Of a DNA stretch of 64,000 nt, positions 1-11,362 are shown piece by piece. The DNA comes from Ovis canadensis (taxonomy: Eukaryota > Chordata > Mammalia > Artiodactyla > Bovidae): assembly GCF_042477335.2 (NCBI RefSeq), contig NC_091262.1, positions 39,157,001-39,221,000 of the forward strand. The letters run 5' to 3'. Within the stretch, counting starts at the first letter, position 1, and each line of letters begins with the position of its first letter. The notes under the pieces were generated by a model, which was not told where the DNA came from, did not search any database, and saw nothing but the letters and a program-made list of their open reading frames with translations. Both the position numbers and the translations under genes were made by a program.

Positions 1-478
1 CTCTTTTCCTTGTCTGTGGGCTTACTGGCCAAAGAAGCCCCACGTGACCTGCTGGTAGTCACAGCTTCCAGGACATAGAACTTTATTGTTTTCCTGGTGG
101 AAGTCCTCCCTTGCTGGGAATCACAACCCACGATCCAGCAGAATTTAGTGTTATGGGGACAGAAGCATAGGTTTTGTAAGAACGTCACTGGGAAGGATGT
201 TAAGAGAGGCCCCTAGTATTTCTGCCTCTTCGTTGCTTCCTGAACATACTCATTCCATCTACTGGGGACACAGCACCAGAATGGCCCTTGCTTCATTGCA
301 TGTATTCCCCTCTGGGGGGAAGAGCACTAATTCTGCAGATGTTGCCCCCAGTTTGGCATTTACTCTAAGCCTTTAATAGGAATTTCATTGTTCTCTTCAG
401 CAGGCATTTTCCAGGTGACACAGTATGTGTTATACACGTGTCCATGCACTTCCTTTGTTAAAAATGTGCCTCTTGGTT
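1..478. other. Intergenic, nothing recognised
   Basis: No gene, RNA or repeat that I can name. The 18-base direct repeat described next begins at 479. Confidence 0.6.
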
Positions 479-496
479 TAAAGCAATATGGTTCAA

Positions 497-1258
497 CCAT
501 TTGCAAAGCAAAAATAGAGACACAGACATAAAGAACAAATGTATGGACACCAAGGGGTGGAAAGGGTGAGGGTGGGATAAACTGAGAGGTTGGGATTGAC
601 ATATATACACTGCTATGTATGAAAGAGATAACTAATGAGGACCTGCTGTAGAGCACTGGGGTAGGGGGCACAGAAGGTACAATCTGTTTGCAGGATATAT
701 GTTACGTTAACCTTAAAAATGCACTTCAATGCACATTGAAAGTGAAAGTGAAGTCGCTCAGTTGTGTCCAACTCTTTGCGACCCCGTGGACTGTAGCCCA
801 CCAGGCTCCTCTGGCATGGGAGTCTCCAGGCAAGAATACTGGAGTGGGTTGCCATTTCCTTCTCCAGGAGAATCTTTCCAACCCAGGGATCAAACCCAGG
901 TCTCCTGCATTGCAGGCAGACGCTTTAACCTCTGAGTCACCAGGGAAGCCCCTGGTGCTTCCCTGCACATTAGGTGCAGACAAATAGTGTTGGATTCTAC
1001 CCATATGGAGTACCTAGAATAGCCAAATTCATAGAGTCAGAAAGTACATTGATGGATAACAGGGGCTGAGGGTAAGGGGAAAGGGGAGTTCGTGTTTAAT
1101 GGGCACAGAGTTTCAGTTCAGGAAGGTGGAAAATTCGGGAGATGGATGCTGATGAGAGTTGTAGAGTAAATGTATTTAGTGCCGCTGAGTTCTACAGTTA
1201 AATATGGTTACAATAGTGTGTTTTATATTATGTGACTTTTACCATAACGAAACAAAAA
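497..1258 (+). repeat. L1-derived insert bounded by an 18-base direct repeat
   Basis: An L1 3' end type sequence occupies about 502-665 and an older L1M-like 3' UTR about 1019-1258, ending in an A-rich run. The perfect 18-base repeats at 479-496 and 1259-1276 look like a TSD of the whole insert. A Bov-tA is nested within it. Confidence 0.7.
738..963 (-). repeat. Bov-tA SINE, antisense
   Basis: Reverse complement of Bov-tA, from the gactgag-type tail at the left to the tRNA-related ggcttccctgg head at the right. It is flanked by the direct repeat TGCACATT at 730-737 and 964-971, showing insertion into the surrounding L1 sequence. Confidence 0.93.
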
Positions 1259-1394
1259 TAAAGCAATATGGTTCAAGATTCTATGCCAGTCAGAGTGGCA
1301 TTCTGGCATTCTGGCAGTCCTTGTACAGAGGAGGTAGGAGAGGCACATTGGCAGGTAAGTCAGAGTCCCAGACAGATGAGATGGTGATTCTAGT

Positions 1395-1960
1395 CAGGTG
1401 AGTCCGCTCACCCTGCAAGGGCTCCGTGGCGGGCAGATCTCTGTGGGCTCTACTGCGACAGGCAGGAAGGTCATCACAGCCTTTGAGCGAGGTGTTGAGT
1501 GTGTCTTCTCATCCTTTCTATGTAAAGGTGAGCTAGTTTTTATCCCCTTTACTGATAGGGTTTGAACAGAACATATCTGCCGGATCAATAACCACATTCC
1601 CAGTGCCCAAGGCCATTCCGGTAAAAATAGCACAGTCAGCACTGAGGCTGCAATTGGGGTGATCATTTGACTTGGTTTATAGTCGTCCACCAGCACCTCC
1701 TAAATTCTTCTAGTTTTTGCAGAAGACACGCTAATGAATTGAATAACAGAGACAAGACGACAGCCACCACCCTTGCATCCTTGAAATTGGTGAAGATGAC
1801 TCTAGCATTTGCTGATTCGTCCATGAGGTGGTATGGCTTCCAGTTCACTATCTTGGTTGGAGTGATGGCCTGTTGCAGGGCCTTCTGCTTGCTCTTCCTC
1901 TTTTCTCTCTTCCTCCACAGGTCAGAGGGCGAATGAGAATTCTGCCAACCATGCAGCATA
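1395..1960 (-). pseudogene. Endogenous retrovirus-like pol remnant, antisense
   Basis: On the minus strand two overlapping open stretches (1394-1696 and 1663-1959) in different frames show a reverse transcriptase-like stretch resembling the early RT region of ERV-L or class I elements. It is broken by a frameshift near 1663-1696 and by stops, so no functional protein is possible. The family assignment is by eye and uncertain. Sequence after the BovB at 2383 may continue the same element to about 2650. Confidence 0.45.
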
Positions 1961-1987
1961 ATTATACACTTTCAACCAGGAAAGTAA

Positions 1988-2382
1988 ACAAGGCTGAGCC
2001 CTGAAGAATTGATTTTACATTTTGATGCTGGAGAAGACTCTTGAGAATACCTTGGACAGCAAGAAGATCAAATCAATCAATCCTAAAGGATATCAACCCT
2101 GAATATTCATTGGAAGGACTGATGCTGAAGCTGAAGCTCCAATACTTTGGTCACCTGATGGGAAGAGCTGACTCATTGGATAAGACTGTGATGCTGGGAA
2201 AGATTGAAGACAGGAGGAGAAGGGGATGACAGAATGAGATGGTTGGATGGCATCACTGGCTCTATGGATATGAGTTTGAGCAAGCTCCAGGCGTTGATGA
2301 TGGACAGGGGAGCCTGGTGTGCTGCAGTTCATAGGATCACAAAGATCCGGACATGAATTAATGACTGAACAAGAACAATAAT
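1988..2382 (+). repeat. BovB LINE 3' fragment
   Basis: A 5'-truncated BovB 3' end in sense orientation. It is bracketed by the perfect 11-base TSD CAGGAAAGTAA at 1977-1987 and 2383-2393. Confidence 0.93.
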
Positions 2383-2673
2383 CAGGAAAGTAATTGGAGG
2401 GTAGACCTCTGGATACAAGGGATCCCCCTTGAGAGGACTTGGGCTCCAACAAATCTATGTCCCTCACTGGGAAGGTAGGGACCCTTGATGCATTTTTAGT
2501 TCCTTGGCATCTTTGTTAGCCCAGACGTCATTGAAGAGTGAGTACACCGAGTTGCTCTGGTAAACAAGCACAGGTTCCTTAGAGAAGGACAAGGGGAGAC
2601 GCTCATCTCACCCCTGACCACATGATCCTTGCTATGTCGCAGTTTTGTCACCTCCATTTACTGTGACCATCAC

Positions 2674-2883
2674 TGGGCTTCCCAGGCAGCTCAGTGGTAA
2701 AGAATCCACCTGCTAATGCAGGAGACACAGGTTTGATCCCTAGACTGGGAAGATCCCCTAGAGGAGGGCATGGTAACCCACTCCAGTATTCTTGCCTGGA
2801 GAACTCCATGGATAGAGTTACCTGGTGGGCTATCATCCAGGGGGTTGCAAAGAGATGGACACGACTGAGTGACTAAACAGCAG
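2674..2883 (+). repeat. Bov-tA SINE
   Basis: Full-length sense copy: tRNA-like head, the ggagaactccatgg middle, and an end at gactgagtgactaaacagc. Confidence 0.93.
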
Positions 2884-2925
2884 CAATGATGCCCATAGCC
2901 TTCGTTGTCTAGTTCTAAGGCAGAA

Positions 2926-3049
2926 TTTTTTTAAAAAATTTCTTGGCCACACCTAGTGGCATGTGGGATCTTAGTTCCCTGACCAGGGATCGAACCCTCA
3001 CCCTCTGCACTGGAAGCAGAAAGTCTTATGAACCACCAGGGAAGTCGCT
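2926..3049 (-). repeat. CHR-type tRNA SINE, antisense
   Basis: Short CHR family copy in reverse, running from a T-rich tail to ccaccagggaagtc. A GGCAGAA-like direct repeat flanks it at about 2919 and 3052. Confidence 0.85.
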
Positions 3050-3159
3050 AGGGCAGAAATTTATCCCATCAGTCCCGGCCAACAGATCACAGTGACCGCT
3101 GATCATCGCAAAGATGCTTCTGCCATCAGTGGATTTTTGCTGCCTTCTGCACCTTTTGG

Positions 3160-3245
3160 GGCTTCCCTGGTGGCTCAAGAGGGAAAGAATCTGCCTGCCA
3201 ACGCATAAGATGCAGGTTCGATCCCTGGGTTTTGTTGCCCGAGGA
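3160..3245 (+). repeat. tRNA-derived SINE head fragment
   Basis: Starts gcttccctggtggctcaaga and retains the B-box-like ggttcgatccctggg, then ends. It is a truncated Bov-tA or CHR copy. Confidence 0.8.
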
Positions 3246-3399
3246 GAGGTGTGTCCAGGTGCAAGTATTGTAGCAAAGGGTCCTGGCTGCAGCCTGTGTC
3301 AAAGTGTTGATCTCAGCACCATCACCCCCCTTTCCGCTCCCCTGCCACCTTGTTCAGGTTTGGAAACTGAAAGTGAAGGTCAGAGGCCTTAATCGCAGG

Positions 3400-3795
3400 G
3401 CTGGAGACTTAGGTCTTCCGCCATACTGAGTCTCACCTTCTGCAGGCTCTCACCTGAATGTGAACCCCAGAATTTTCACATAAACCCACAGAATCTATGA
3501 TAGGGGTGCAGAGGAGGGGTTTGAGCTTCAGATACTGACCTGGGGTGGTGGTAGTGATACGGCCTTTGCAAAGAGGTGCTGTTGGAAATTGTAAGAGGAA
3601 AACTGGAAATTGTAAACAAAAACACAGCGAGGAGAGGAGAGAGAAGTGTGCCTAGGAGAAAAACTTCAAGGATGCTTAAATTTCAGTGAGCATAAGGAAG
3701 AAAAGATTGAACCAAGGAGCTAGAGAAGGAGTGAAAAGGGGAATTGAAGGAAGGAGTGAAATGGGGAATTGAAGGTGGAGGTGGTGTTCAGAAAG
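3400..3795. other. Intergenic with a short tandem duplication
   Basis: No named repeat. At 3728-3773 a unit of about 24 bases (aaggagtgaaaaggggaattg) occurs twice with one change. Confidence 0.55.
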
Positions 3796-3799
3796 AATG

Positions 3800-3970
3800 G
3801 CACCTGAAAGCCAGAAACCCTGCGCTTCATCCTGGGATTGTCATTTCTTTGCTGTGTTACTTTGGCTAAGTCACTCGACCTCTCTGGGCTTTGGTTTTTC
3901 CCAGCTTTAAAACTGGAAGTTGTGCCAATTCCTGCCTCTCAGGTTTGTTGTGAGATTCAAAGGAAAAAGG
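3800..3970 (+). repeat. MIR SINE
   Basis: Matches the MIR core and tail, including the ctgtgttactttggctaagtc-type stretch and ctctgggctttggtttt. It is an old, diverged copy. A mixed T8/A17 homopolymer run follows at 3986-4011. Confidence 0.85.
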
Positions 3971-4729
3971 ATTGTAGAGGACCTTTTTTTTTTAAAAAAA
4001 AAAAAAAAAAGGCACCTAGGAGCATTTTTAAACACTTAGTGTCTTCCCCAAGGCAGGGGAGGAGGGTCTGGCTTCACTGTATTTATGTTTTCATCTTGCT
4101 CTCAATCTCTATTCAGATCTCTATAATTACACTGTCTTAATACAATCTAAATTAAAAAGATAAGAGAAAACTTCTCTCTCCCAAGCTTGATTCTGTGATT
4201 GTTTTTTTTTTTTTTTCCCCTCTGAAGCCTATAACTTACATTACCAAGAAGGCAACAAGCTGTCATGAATGCTTAGCAATCCATTTGTGACCACATGGTG
4301 CATCTTATAATAAGACTGGGTCAAGGAGTTCCAGTCTGCGGGTGCAGAAAAGGTTTTTCTGAAGGAGCAAAGGTTTATTTGTTCACAATTGGGAGGCAGG
4401 GAGTTGGAACTGTTCAAGGTTTTCAGCTATTCAATGCCAAGTCTTCTGGCCAAAAGATGTCCTCACAAGTTTCTATAGATAAGACCATTATAGGAAATCA
4501 ATGTGCTCCTGGATTTTCCAATAGAACTCAGACATAATGCCACTGAAACAGCCAGGGGAACCCAGAGCTAATGATTCGGGGCTGGGATGAAGGGAACTCA
4601 GGCTGCATTTGCAAAATCGAGAGCACTACTCAAAGTTGATGAAAATAGGCCCATTCAACATTTATTTGATGGACAATCATTTCCCTTTCTGAGCCTCAGT
4701 TTCTTCCTCTGGCAACTGAAGCCACTAGA

Positions 4730-5276
4730 ATAGAGACATAGGTGTAGAGAACACACATGAGAACATGGGGCAGGAGTGGGGAAGGGGCAGGTGGGATGAA
4801 CTGGGAGAATGGAATTGACATATATACACTACATGTGTAAAACAGATGGCTAGTGGGAAGCTGCTGTATAGCCCAGGGAGCTCAGCTTGGAGCTCCGTGG
4901 TGACCTAGAGAGGTGGGATGAGAGGTGGGAGGGAAGTCCAAGAGGGAGGGGAGATATATATATCCGCATGTCCATATGGCTGACACTGCTGTACAGCAGA
5001 ACCTAACACATCATTGTAAAGTGACTATGAAAAGTGAAAGTGTTGGTCGCTCAGTTGTGTCCGACTCTTTGAGACCGCATGAACTGCAGCCTGCCAGGTT
5101 CCTCTGTCCATGGGATTGTCCATGTAAGAATACTGGAGTGGGTATGCATTCCCTTCTCCAGGGGATCTTCCCAACCCAGGGATTGAATCCAAGTCTCCTG
5201 CATTGCAGGCGGATTCTTTAACATCTGAGCCACCAGGGACACCCCGTAAAGCAACTATATTCCAATTTTAAAAAAA
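4730..5276 (+). repeat. L1 3' end interrupted by Bov-tA
   Basis: Ruminant-type L1 3' UTR from about 4730 to 5032, resuming at about 5246 and ending in an A-rich tail near 5276. The interruption is the Bov-tA described separately. Confidence 0.85.
5029..5245 (-). repeat. Bov-tA SINE, antisense, nested in L1
   Basis: Complete antisense Bov-tA. Direct repeats at 5016-5028 (gtaaagtgactat) and 5246-5258 (gtaaagcaactat) differ at two of 13 bases and mark the target site in the L1 tail. Confidence 0.93.
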
Positions 5277-5400
5277 GAATAGATTTCCTACACTTCTCTT
5301 TCAGAATGAATATCTTGAGCCTTTATTGAACGTTCAGCCAAATAAAAGCACTTTGAATGATATTAGAAGGTTCTGGTTTGCTTGTTAAGAAAAGAATGGG

Positions 5401-5690
5401 CACTTCCCTGGTGTACCAGTGATTAAGGATCCACCTTCCCATTCAAGGAACACAGGTTCAACCTCTGATCTGGGAAGATCCCACTTGCCACGGAACAACC
5501 AAACCTGTGCACCACAACTACGGAAGCCGAAGCCCTAGAGCCCATGCTCTGCAACAAGAGAAGCCCCTGCAATGAGAAACCTGCTCACCACAGCTAAAGG
5601 GCAGCCCCAGGCCCCACTCACTGCAACCGAGACCCAGCAGAACCAAAACTACACAAGTAAATACATGACATTTTTAAAAAAGAAAGGGAT
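5401..5690 (+). repeat. CHR SINE, long form
   Basis: Sense copy running from cacttccctggtgtaccagt through the ccacaactacggaagcc region to an A-rich tail. It is flanked by similar aagaaaaga-type sequence. Confidence 0.88.
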
Positions 5691-5774
5691 GTCTTTGGTT
5701 TGCGTCGGGCTTGCTGACAGCTACATATGCTGTCACATGTGCTCTAGAGGAGAAAGGCCAGTTCAGGCTGCAGC

Positions 5775-5870
5775 AAGTAACACCCTGTGTAACTTTAGAT
5801 AGAGCATTTTCACTGTTCTGAGCCCTGCTTTCCTCCACTGTAAAATAAGCCATAGAATACGTGGGAAATT
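5775..5870 (+). repeat. MIR remnant
   Basis: Diverged match to the MIR 3' half, including the cctccactgtaaaataag-type motif. Confidence 0.55.
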
Positions 5871-6009
5871 GGGAACCTTAGTTGCCTCTAGAGAAGTTAA
5901 CTGATGAGCTGGGGATTAGTTTTAGGAAACTGTGGGCTGAATTTGGAGAAGAGCCATATCCAAGGCAGTTGGATAGGAACTTATTACCATACCCTGTGTA
6001 CCTTTGGTC

Positions 6010-6158
6010 CCTACTAAATAGCACAGGGAACTCTTGCTCAATGTCATGTGGCAGCCTGTAATGGGAGGGGAGTTGTAGGGGGAGTGGATACACGTGTATG
6101 TATGGCTGAGTCCCTTGTTGTTCACCTGAAACTATTGCAACATTGTTAATCAGCTCTC
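6010..6158 (+). repeat. L1 3' end fragment
   Basis: L1 3' UTR words (agcacagggaact, gtatgtatggctgag) up to the BovB insertion. Its A-rich end appears to resume at about 6579-6608. Confidence 0.75.
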
Positions 6159-6578
6159 AGTTCAGTTCAGTTCAGTCGCTCAGTCGTGTCCGACTCTTTG
6201 CGACTCCATGAATCGCAGCACACCAGGCCTCCCTGTCCGTCACCAACTCCCGGAGTTCACTCAGACTCACGTCAGAGTCGGTGATGCTATCCAGCCATCT
6301 CATCCTCGGTCGTCCCCTTCTCCTCCTGCCACCAATCCCTCCCAGCATCAGAGTCTTTTCCAATGAGTCAACTCTTCGCATGAGGTGGCCAAAGGACTGG
6401 AGTTTCAGCTTTAGCATCATTCCTTCCAAAGAAATCCCAGAGCTGATCTCCTTCAGAATGCACTGGTTGCATCTCCTTGCATCTAAGGGACTCTCAAGAG
6501 TCTTCTCCAACACCACAGTTCAAAAGCATCAATGCTTCGGCCCTCAGCCTTCTTCACAGTCCAACTCTCACATCCATC
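6159..6578 (-). repeat. BovB LINE 3' fragment, antisense
   Basis: Begins with the reverse of the BovB tail (tcagttcagttcagtcgctc) and runs about 420 bases before the 5' truncation, inside an L1 3' end. Confidence 0.93.
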
Positions 6579-6608
6579 TACCCTAATATAAAATAAAAAG
6601 TTTTAAAA

Positions 6609-6925
6609 TAAATAGGTCCATAGACCTAGGGAGTTGGTGTATTTCCTCCTGGAAACAGAACATCCTATTGTATTTCTTGCCCTTGATGCTGTCTGCTGAG
6701 AATGGTATACAATGTTCTCTTCATTTATCACCTCATGATTTTATAAGCAAGACATTAAACATGATAGCTCTACAGCAAACCAAGTCAAATGACAAAGAAC
6801 ACATCCTGTTCTAATTCAGGTTATTAATAAGTGTGAAAAAGCCTAGTTCTGTCTGTGAAAATAAGGTCTCTGTTCCCTTTGCTAACAGCAGAGACGAGGA
6901 CAAAGCTGTCATTACATTGCATCTT
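6609..6925. other. Intergenic, nothing recognised
   Basis: No gene or repeat identified by eye. Confidence 0.5.
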
Positions 6926-6929
6926 TTGT

Positions 6930-7046
6930 TATTGTTTTGGCTGTTGCACATAGCATGCAGGATCTTAGTTTCCCCACCAGGGATCAAACCCCTGCCCCCT
7001 GCAATGGAACTGCTGAATCTTTACCACTGGACCACCAGGGAAGTCC
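6930..7046 (-). repeat. CHR SINE, short, antisense
   Basis: Reverse CHR ending ccaccagggaagtc. Similar attgc-tctt sequences lie on either side (near 6918 and 7048). Confidence 0.85.
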
Positions 7047-7049
7047 TGA

Positions 7050-7660
7050 ATTGCTTCTTCTTAATTGGCAGGAACCCTTGCAGGGGTGACGGTGATGTGG
7101 TCAGACAAGTCCTGCCACCACCCCCAAGACAGAATTTTCACTGTGATTGCAAGAAAACTGGTTTAGTTAACATAATAAATTTCATCACCACTTAATTTAA
7201 CAGGAAATGCCTGCTGTTTGGGACCCACAGAATAATGCCTGATCCCTCAGGTGTTGAAGCTTCAAATTAGGGGGAAAAATATAAGATAGATGTGTGACAT
7301 ATATATTCTTACAAATGTATATGTATGAATGAGTGAACGTGGGATAAAGAAGAAATACAATTATGAAAGTTGGCAGCAACATCTCGGAAGCAATGATTTG
7401 CAAGAGATTCAATCTAAATTATAATTTCCCAAGTCGATCACAATAAATTTCCAGAAACAAGTCTTGCCTTTCGAACGCAGAATGTGTTGACAGGAAGATC
7501 ATGTCTTTACCATGATGTATTTCATGTAGGTCTTGTTGACCTGTGACCTTGAAGAATCCTCTGTGTATTTGTCTTTCGGATTTGAAACTTGAGTCCTGGA
7601 AACACGCTGGTTGTTCACACTTGGTAATAGCAAAGGGATTTGCATGACTTCAGGCCAGAA
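7050..7660. other. Intergenic, nothing recognised
   Basis: AT-rich in places; no gene or named repeat seen. Confidence 0.5.
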
Positions 7661-7679
7661 AACTGTTTAATCGCCTAAT

Positions 7680-7762
7680 GTATGCAGAAAGAAACAGTCT
7701 CAGAGAGGTTGCGTAACTCACCTAAAGGTCACATAGCCAGCAAGGACAAAGCAGCCTGCAGC
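7680..7762 (-). repeat. MIR remnant, antisense
   Basis: Contains the reverse MIR core signature (cagagaggttgcgtaactc, aaggtcacatagccag). Confidence 0.75.
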
Positions 7763-7895
7763 CTGTTCAGATACGCTTGATGGTTCCCAAGAGCGACCGT
7801 GAGGGTATGACCTTCCTGGGAAAGATGACTTGTGCCACCAAGAAAGTAAAGTATTCCCCAAAGAGACTGGGTAACCAATACAGCCCACAGTGACG

Positions 7896-8083
7896 TGCGT
7901 GCTCTATCTTGTCTGATTTTGTGACCCCGTGGATTGTAGCCTGACAGACTCCTCTGTCCATGGGACTCAAGGCAAGACTACTGAAGAGGGTCGCCATTTC
8001 TTCCTCCAGGGGACCTTCCCGACCCAGGGATCTAACCTGCATCTTGGCAGGCGGGTTCTTTACCACTGTACCACCTGGGAAGA
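7896..8083 (-). repeat. Bov-tA SINE, antisense
   Basis: Diverged antisense copy ending accactgtaccacctgggaag. Confidence 0.88.
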
Positions 8084-8489
8084 CACAATATGCAAGTAGA
8101 AGGTTTTATCCTGGGCATTCATGGCTCTGAATTTGGTCATCTGAATCCTTTTATCCTTTTTAACAATCGTCAGATTCAGAGAAGGGCTGGTGTTGTAGAC
8201 ACAGCTTCCCCAGTGCACTAGAATTTCAATCACTTTGCAGCTGCACTTAGAGCTCCATGATTCATCCCACTGTTGACCCATCAAGGAGCATGACACATGC
8301 CAGCTGCTTTGTGGAACCCAGCGGAGGAAACCACTCCTTCATGGAAACAACCAGGAAGCTTTGATTCATTCTTTCAATGAACTTCTTGTTGGGAGTAGTC
8401 TTCTCAAAATAGACAGAGGATGAGTTTGGAAGATGGGAAACTGCCATCCTGGTAAGCAACATTCATTTTGTCCCAGTTCAGTTGTGCCA
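8084..8489. other. Intergenic, nothing recognised
   Basis: No gene or repeat identified. Confidence 0.5.
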
Positions 8490-8494
8490 AAGGC

Positions 8495-8590
8495 ATGTTA
8501 ATTGAGCACAGATTGTGTGCAGGATGCTGGAAGGACTTGGGAATGAACTTTATGCAGTTCCTGTTCTAGAGAAAGAGGGAGATGCCAGCT
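8495..8590 (+). repeat. L2-like fragment
   Basis: Words typical of the L2 3' region (ttgagcacagattgtgtgcag, gttcctgttctagag). Confidence 0.5.
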
Positions 8591-8892
8591 TTGGGCAGTG
8601 CCTGCCCCAGCCCCATGCAGGGGTAAGGATGCCTTGGCATCTGACATTTTCTTTTCTTTCTTTAGTTTGGAAGCATATTCCTTTAAGCAACCCGACAAAA
8701 ATTAGCATGGTTGTATTAGCAGGGTTGTATTCCGGAGTAAGAGTTTGTTTTCTGTGCATCCCTCTCCTTCTATCCTCTCTGATGATTCCCCAGGGCTGGG
8801 GGAGAGACAGAAAGCGACTCAGAACCACGGATCTATGGGAGATGGTTAAGACGGATGCGTGCTAGAAAAGTCTGTATTTTTTGCCTATTTGG

Positions 8893-9234
8893 TGTTTTTT
8901 TTTTTTTTTTTTTTTGGTCTCACCATGGGGCTTCCTTGGTGGTTCAGTTGGTAAAGAATCCACCTGCAGTGCTGGAGACTTGGGTTCGATACCTTGGTTA
9001 GGAAGATCCCCTGGATGAGGGCATGGCAACCCACACTCCAGTATTCTTACCTGGAGAATCTCCATGGACAGAGGAGTCTGGTGGGCTACAGCCTATAGGG
9101 TCACAAAGAGTTGGACACGACTGAGCGACTAAGCACAGCACAAGGCATGTAGGATCTTAGCTCCCTGACCAGGAGAACTGATACCTTCTGTAGTGAAGGC
9201 AGAATCTTAACCACTGGATCGCCAGGGAATTCCC
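8893..9234 (-). repeat. CHR SINE, antisense, split by Bov-tA
   Basis: A T21 run at 8895-8915 followed after the nested element by caaggcatgtaggatctta and ending gccagggaattcc. The two parts form one antisense CHR copy. Confidence 0.7.
8926..9142 (+). repeat. Bov-tA SINE nested in CHR
   Basis: Sense copy from ggggcttccttggtggttc to gactgagcgactaagcac, sitting between the two halves of a CHR element. Confidence 0.92.
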
Positions 9235-9600
9235 AACATTAGCCTCAACATGACTGTCATAAATGGCCAAACTGTTCAGTACCCATGCCATCTTCTGTTG
9301 AAAACTCCAGCCAGCTTTTTACTTCTGTGCCACTGGATACTGTCCTGGAGGGTTATTTGCTTAGCGCTTGCCCTGCCCTTGTTGAGAAAGAATTCTTGCA
9401 AGGCTATTTATACACTTCCTCCTTGAAGGTGAATTATAAGGGGAGAAACAAAGAACCGAAAAAGTGGGGGTTCCTTCATTGGTGATGCTGGACACTTTTA
9501 TAGTCCTTGGTGATTGTCCAGTCTGTCTTTCTCTTCTTTAGGCACCCTCACAGACATCTCCCCAAATTCTCTTTTCATTTAATCCAACTAGATTCAGATC
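9235..9600. other. Intergenic, nothing recognised
   Basis: No gene or repeat identified. Confidence 0.5.
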
Positions 9601-9609
9601 CGTGACTGG

Positions 9610-9762
9610 ATGCAAAGAACCCTCACAAATATATTGATTCCATTGTGTTGAGTCTGTGTCTAACAAACAGCTTCTGCTTATACACATGCCTTTGATCTTT
9701 CTACCTCCACTCATCTGGCACATGATAGATGCTCTGTAATTTTTGTTGGATAAACAATAAGT
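9610..9762 (+). repeat. L2-like 3' fragment
   Basis: Ends with the L2-type phrase ctggcacatgatagatgctc followed by ttgttggataaac. Confidence 0.55.
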
Positions 9763-9937
9763 GTAGAGAAGTGATGGCACATCAAGATATGGGATGCGGT
9801 CAGGACCTAAACTGCAAGAGTGGAGTGAAGAGGAAAGAAGGCTGTGAGGGGTGAGAGGTAGACCAGGGGGTGCTAAAGAGAAAGCATTTGAGCTGAGTTT
9901 TGATGGGTAGATCCGGGTTGGAAAAGGGTGAACGTGA

Positions 9938-10150
9938 GACTGGGCTTCCCAAGTGGCACTAGTTGTGAAGAACTTGACTGCCATTGCAGGAGATGTAACA
10001 GAGGCAAGTTTGATTCCTGGGTTGGGAAGATCCCCTGCAGAGGGCATGGTAACCCACTCTAGTATTCTTATCTGAAGAATCCAATGGACAGAGGAGCCTG
10101 GTGGGCTACAGTCAATCCATGAGGTCTCACTGAAGCAACTTAGCACTCAT
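9938..10150 (+). repeat. Bov-tA SINE
   Basis: Sense copy from gggcttcccaagtggcac to an altered tail near gaagcaacttagcac; diverged. Confidence 0.88.
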
Positions 10151-10154
10151 GCAC

Positions 10155-10436
10155 TTATTCTTCCTGGATAGCTCAGTTGTTAAAGAATCTGCCTGCAATG
10201 CAGGGGACCCTGGTTTGATTCCTGGGTTGGGAAGATCTTCTGGAGAAGGGATAGGCTACTCACTCCAGTGTTCTTGGGCTTTTCTTGTGGCTTAGCTGGT
10301 AAAGAACCCACCTGCAATGCGGGAGACTTGAGTTTGATCCCTGGGTTGGGAAGATCCCCTGGAGAAGGTAAAGGATACCCACTCCAGGGGTTGCAAAGAG
10401 TCAGACCTGACTGAAAGACTTTTACTTCACTTCACC
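10155..10436 (+). repeat. SINE2-1_BT type dimeric SINE
   Basis: Two tRNA-like heads in tandem (ttcttcctggatagctcag and gcttttcttgtggcttagc), each with a ggtttgatt/gagtttgatccctgggttggg stretch, then gactgaaagactttta. This matches the bovine SINE2-1 arrangement rather than plain Bov-tA. Confidence 0.8.
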
Positions 10437-10439
10437 TCG

Positions 10440-10955
10440 TTATTAGCAATTTCCTGATCACATGTGTCATTATGATTTGGGGGTGGATTTATTGCTGACT
10501 GTTTTTCTACCCACGGTGGCTGAATTCTTCTAAAATCACAAATCGAAATCAATGGCCATTGTGGAAACCCAGTGCAGGCATGGTCACACCAGGTCACTTG
10601 GGATGGGCCGATCTTTCCTCTGTGTTATTCTAGGGTCTGATGTCTGAGAACCTCAAAGCCATATAAAAAGTAGTGCTCCCAGCAAGGTCAAGAAACACAA
10701 AACAAGTTTTAATTACAGGCCTTATGCTGAGAACATAGAGACCAGGAAACAACTCAAGGAATTTAATAAACAAAGGCATCATGGTGTGGTGGGAAAACTT
10801 TTCTTTTTCGGTAGTAAGGTAACACTTTTAATGAAAATTTTATAGAAAAATACCAGCAACTCTTATTTTCCTTCCTACTCCATACCTCCCAAACCTTTTC
10901 CTTGTACAGAAGTATTTCCTTTGTTGTGACAGTAATATGTATAATTCCTACTGTA
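10440..10955. other. Intergenic, nothing recognised
   Basis: No gene or repeat identified. Confidence 0.5.
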
Positions 10956-10961
10956 GTTTTA

Positions 10962-11085
10962 ATTTTTTTTATTTTTTGGCTGTGCGACATGACATACGGG
11001 ATCTTAGTTCCCCAACCAGGGATCAAACCTGTGCCCCCTGGATTGGAAGCACAGAGTCTTAAACATTGGACCACCAGGGAAGTCT
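10962..11085 (-). repeat. CHR SINE, short, antisense
   Basis: T-rich end followed by ggctgtgcgacatgacatac and ending ccaccagggaagtc. Confidence 0.88.
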
Positions 11086-11147
11086 CCTTTAGCATATCAT
11101 AAACTTGTTTCTTTTTCAGATACCACATTACTTTGATTTTAGTGATT

Positions 11148-11362
11148 GAAAGTGAGTGTTAGTTGCTCAGTTGTGTCTGACTCTTTTCAACTCCATGGAC
11201 TGTACCCACCAAGCTCCTCTGTCCCTGGAATTCTCTGGGCAGGAATATTGGAGTGGGCTGCCATTTCCTTTTCCAGGGGATCTTCCTGGCCCAGGGATCG
11301 AACCCACATCTTCTGTATTGCAACCAGATTCTTTACTGTCTGAGGCACTAGGGAAACCCAGT
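11148..11362 (-). repeat. Bov-tA SINE, antisense
   Basis: Full antisense copy ending gaggcactagggaaaccc. Confidence 0.93.
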
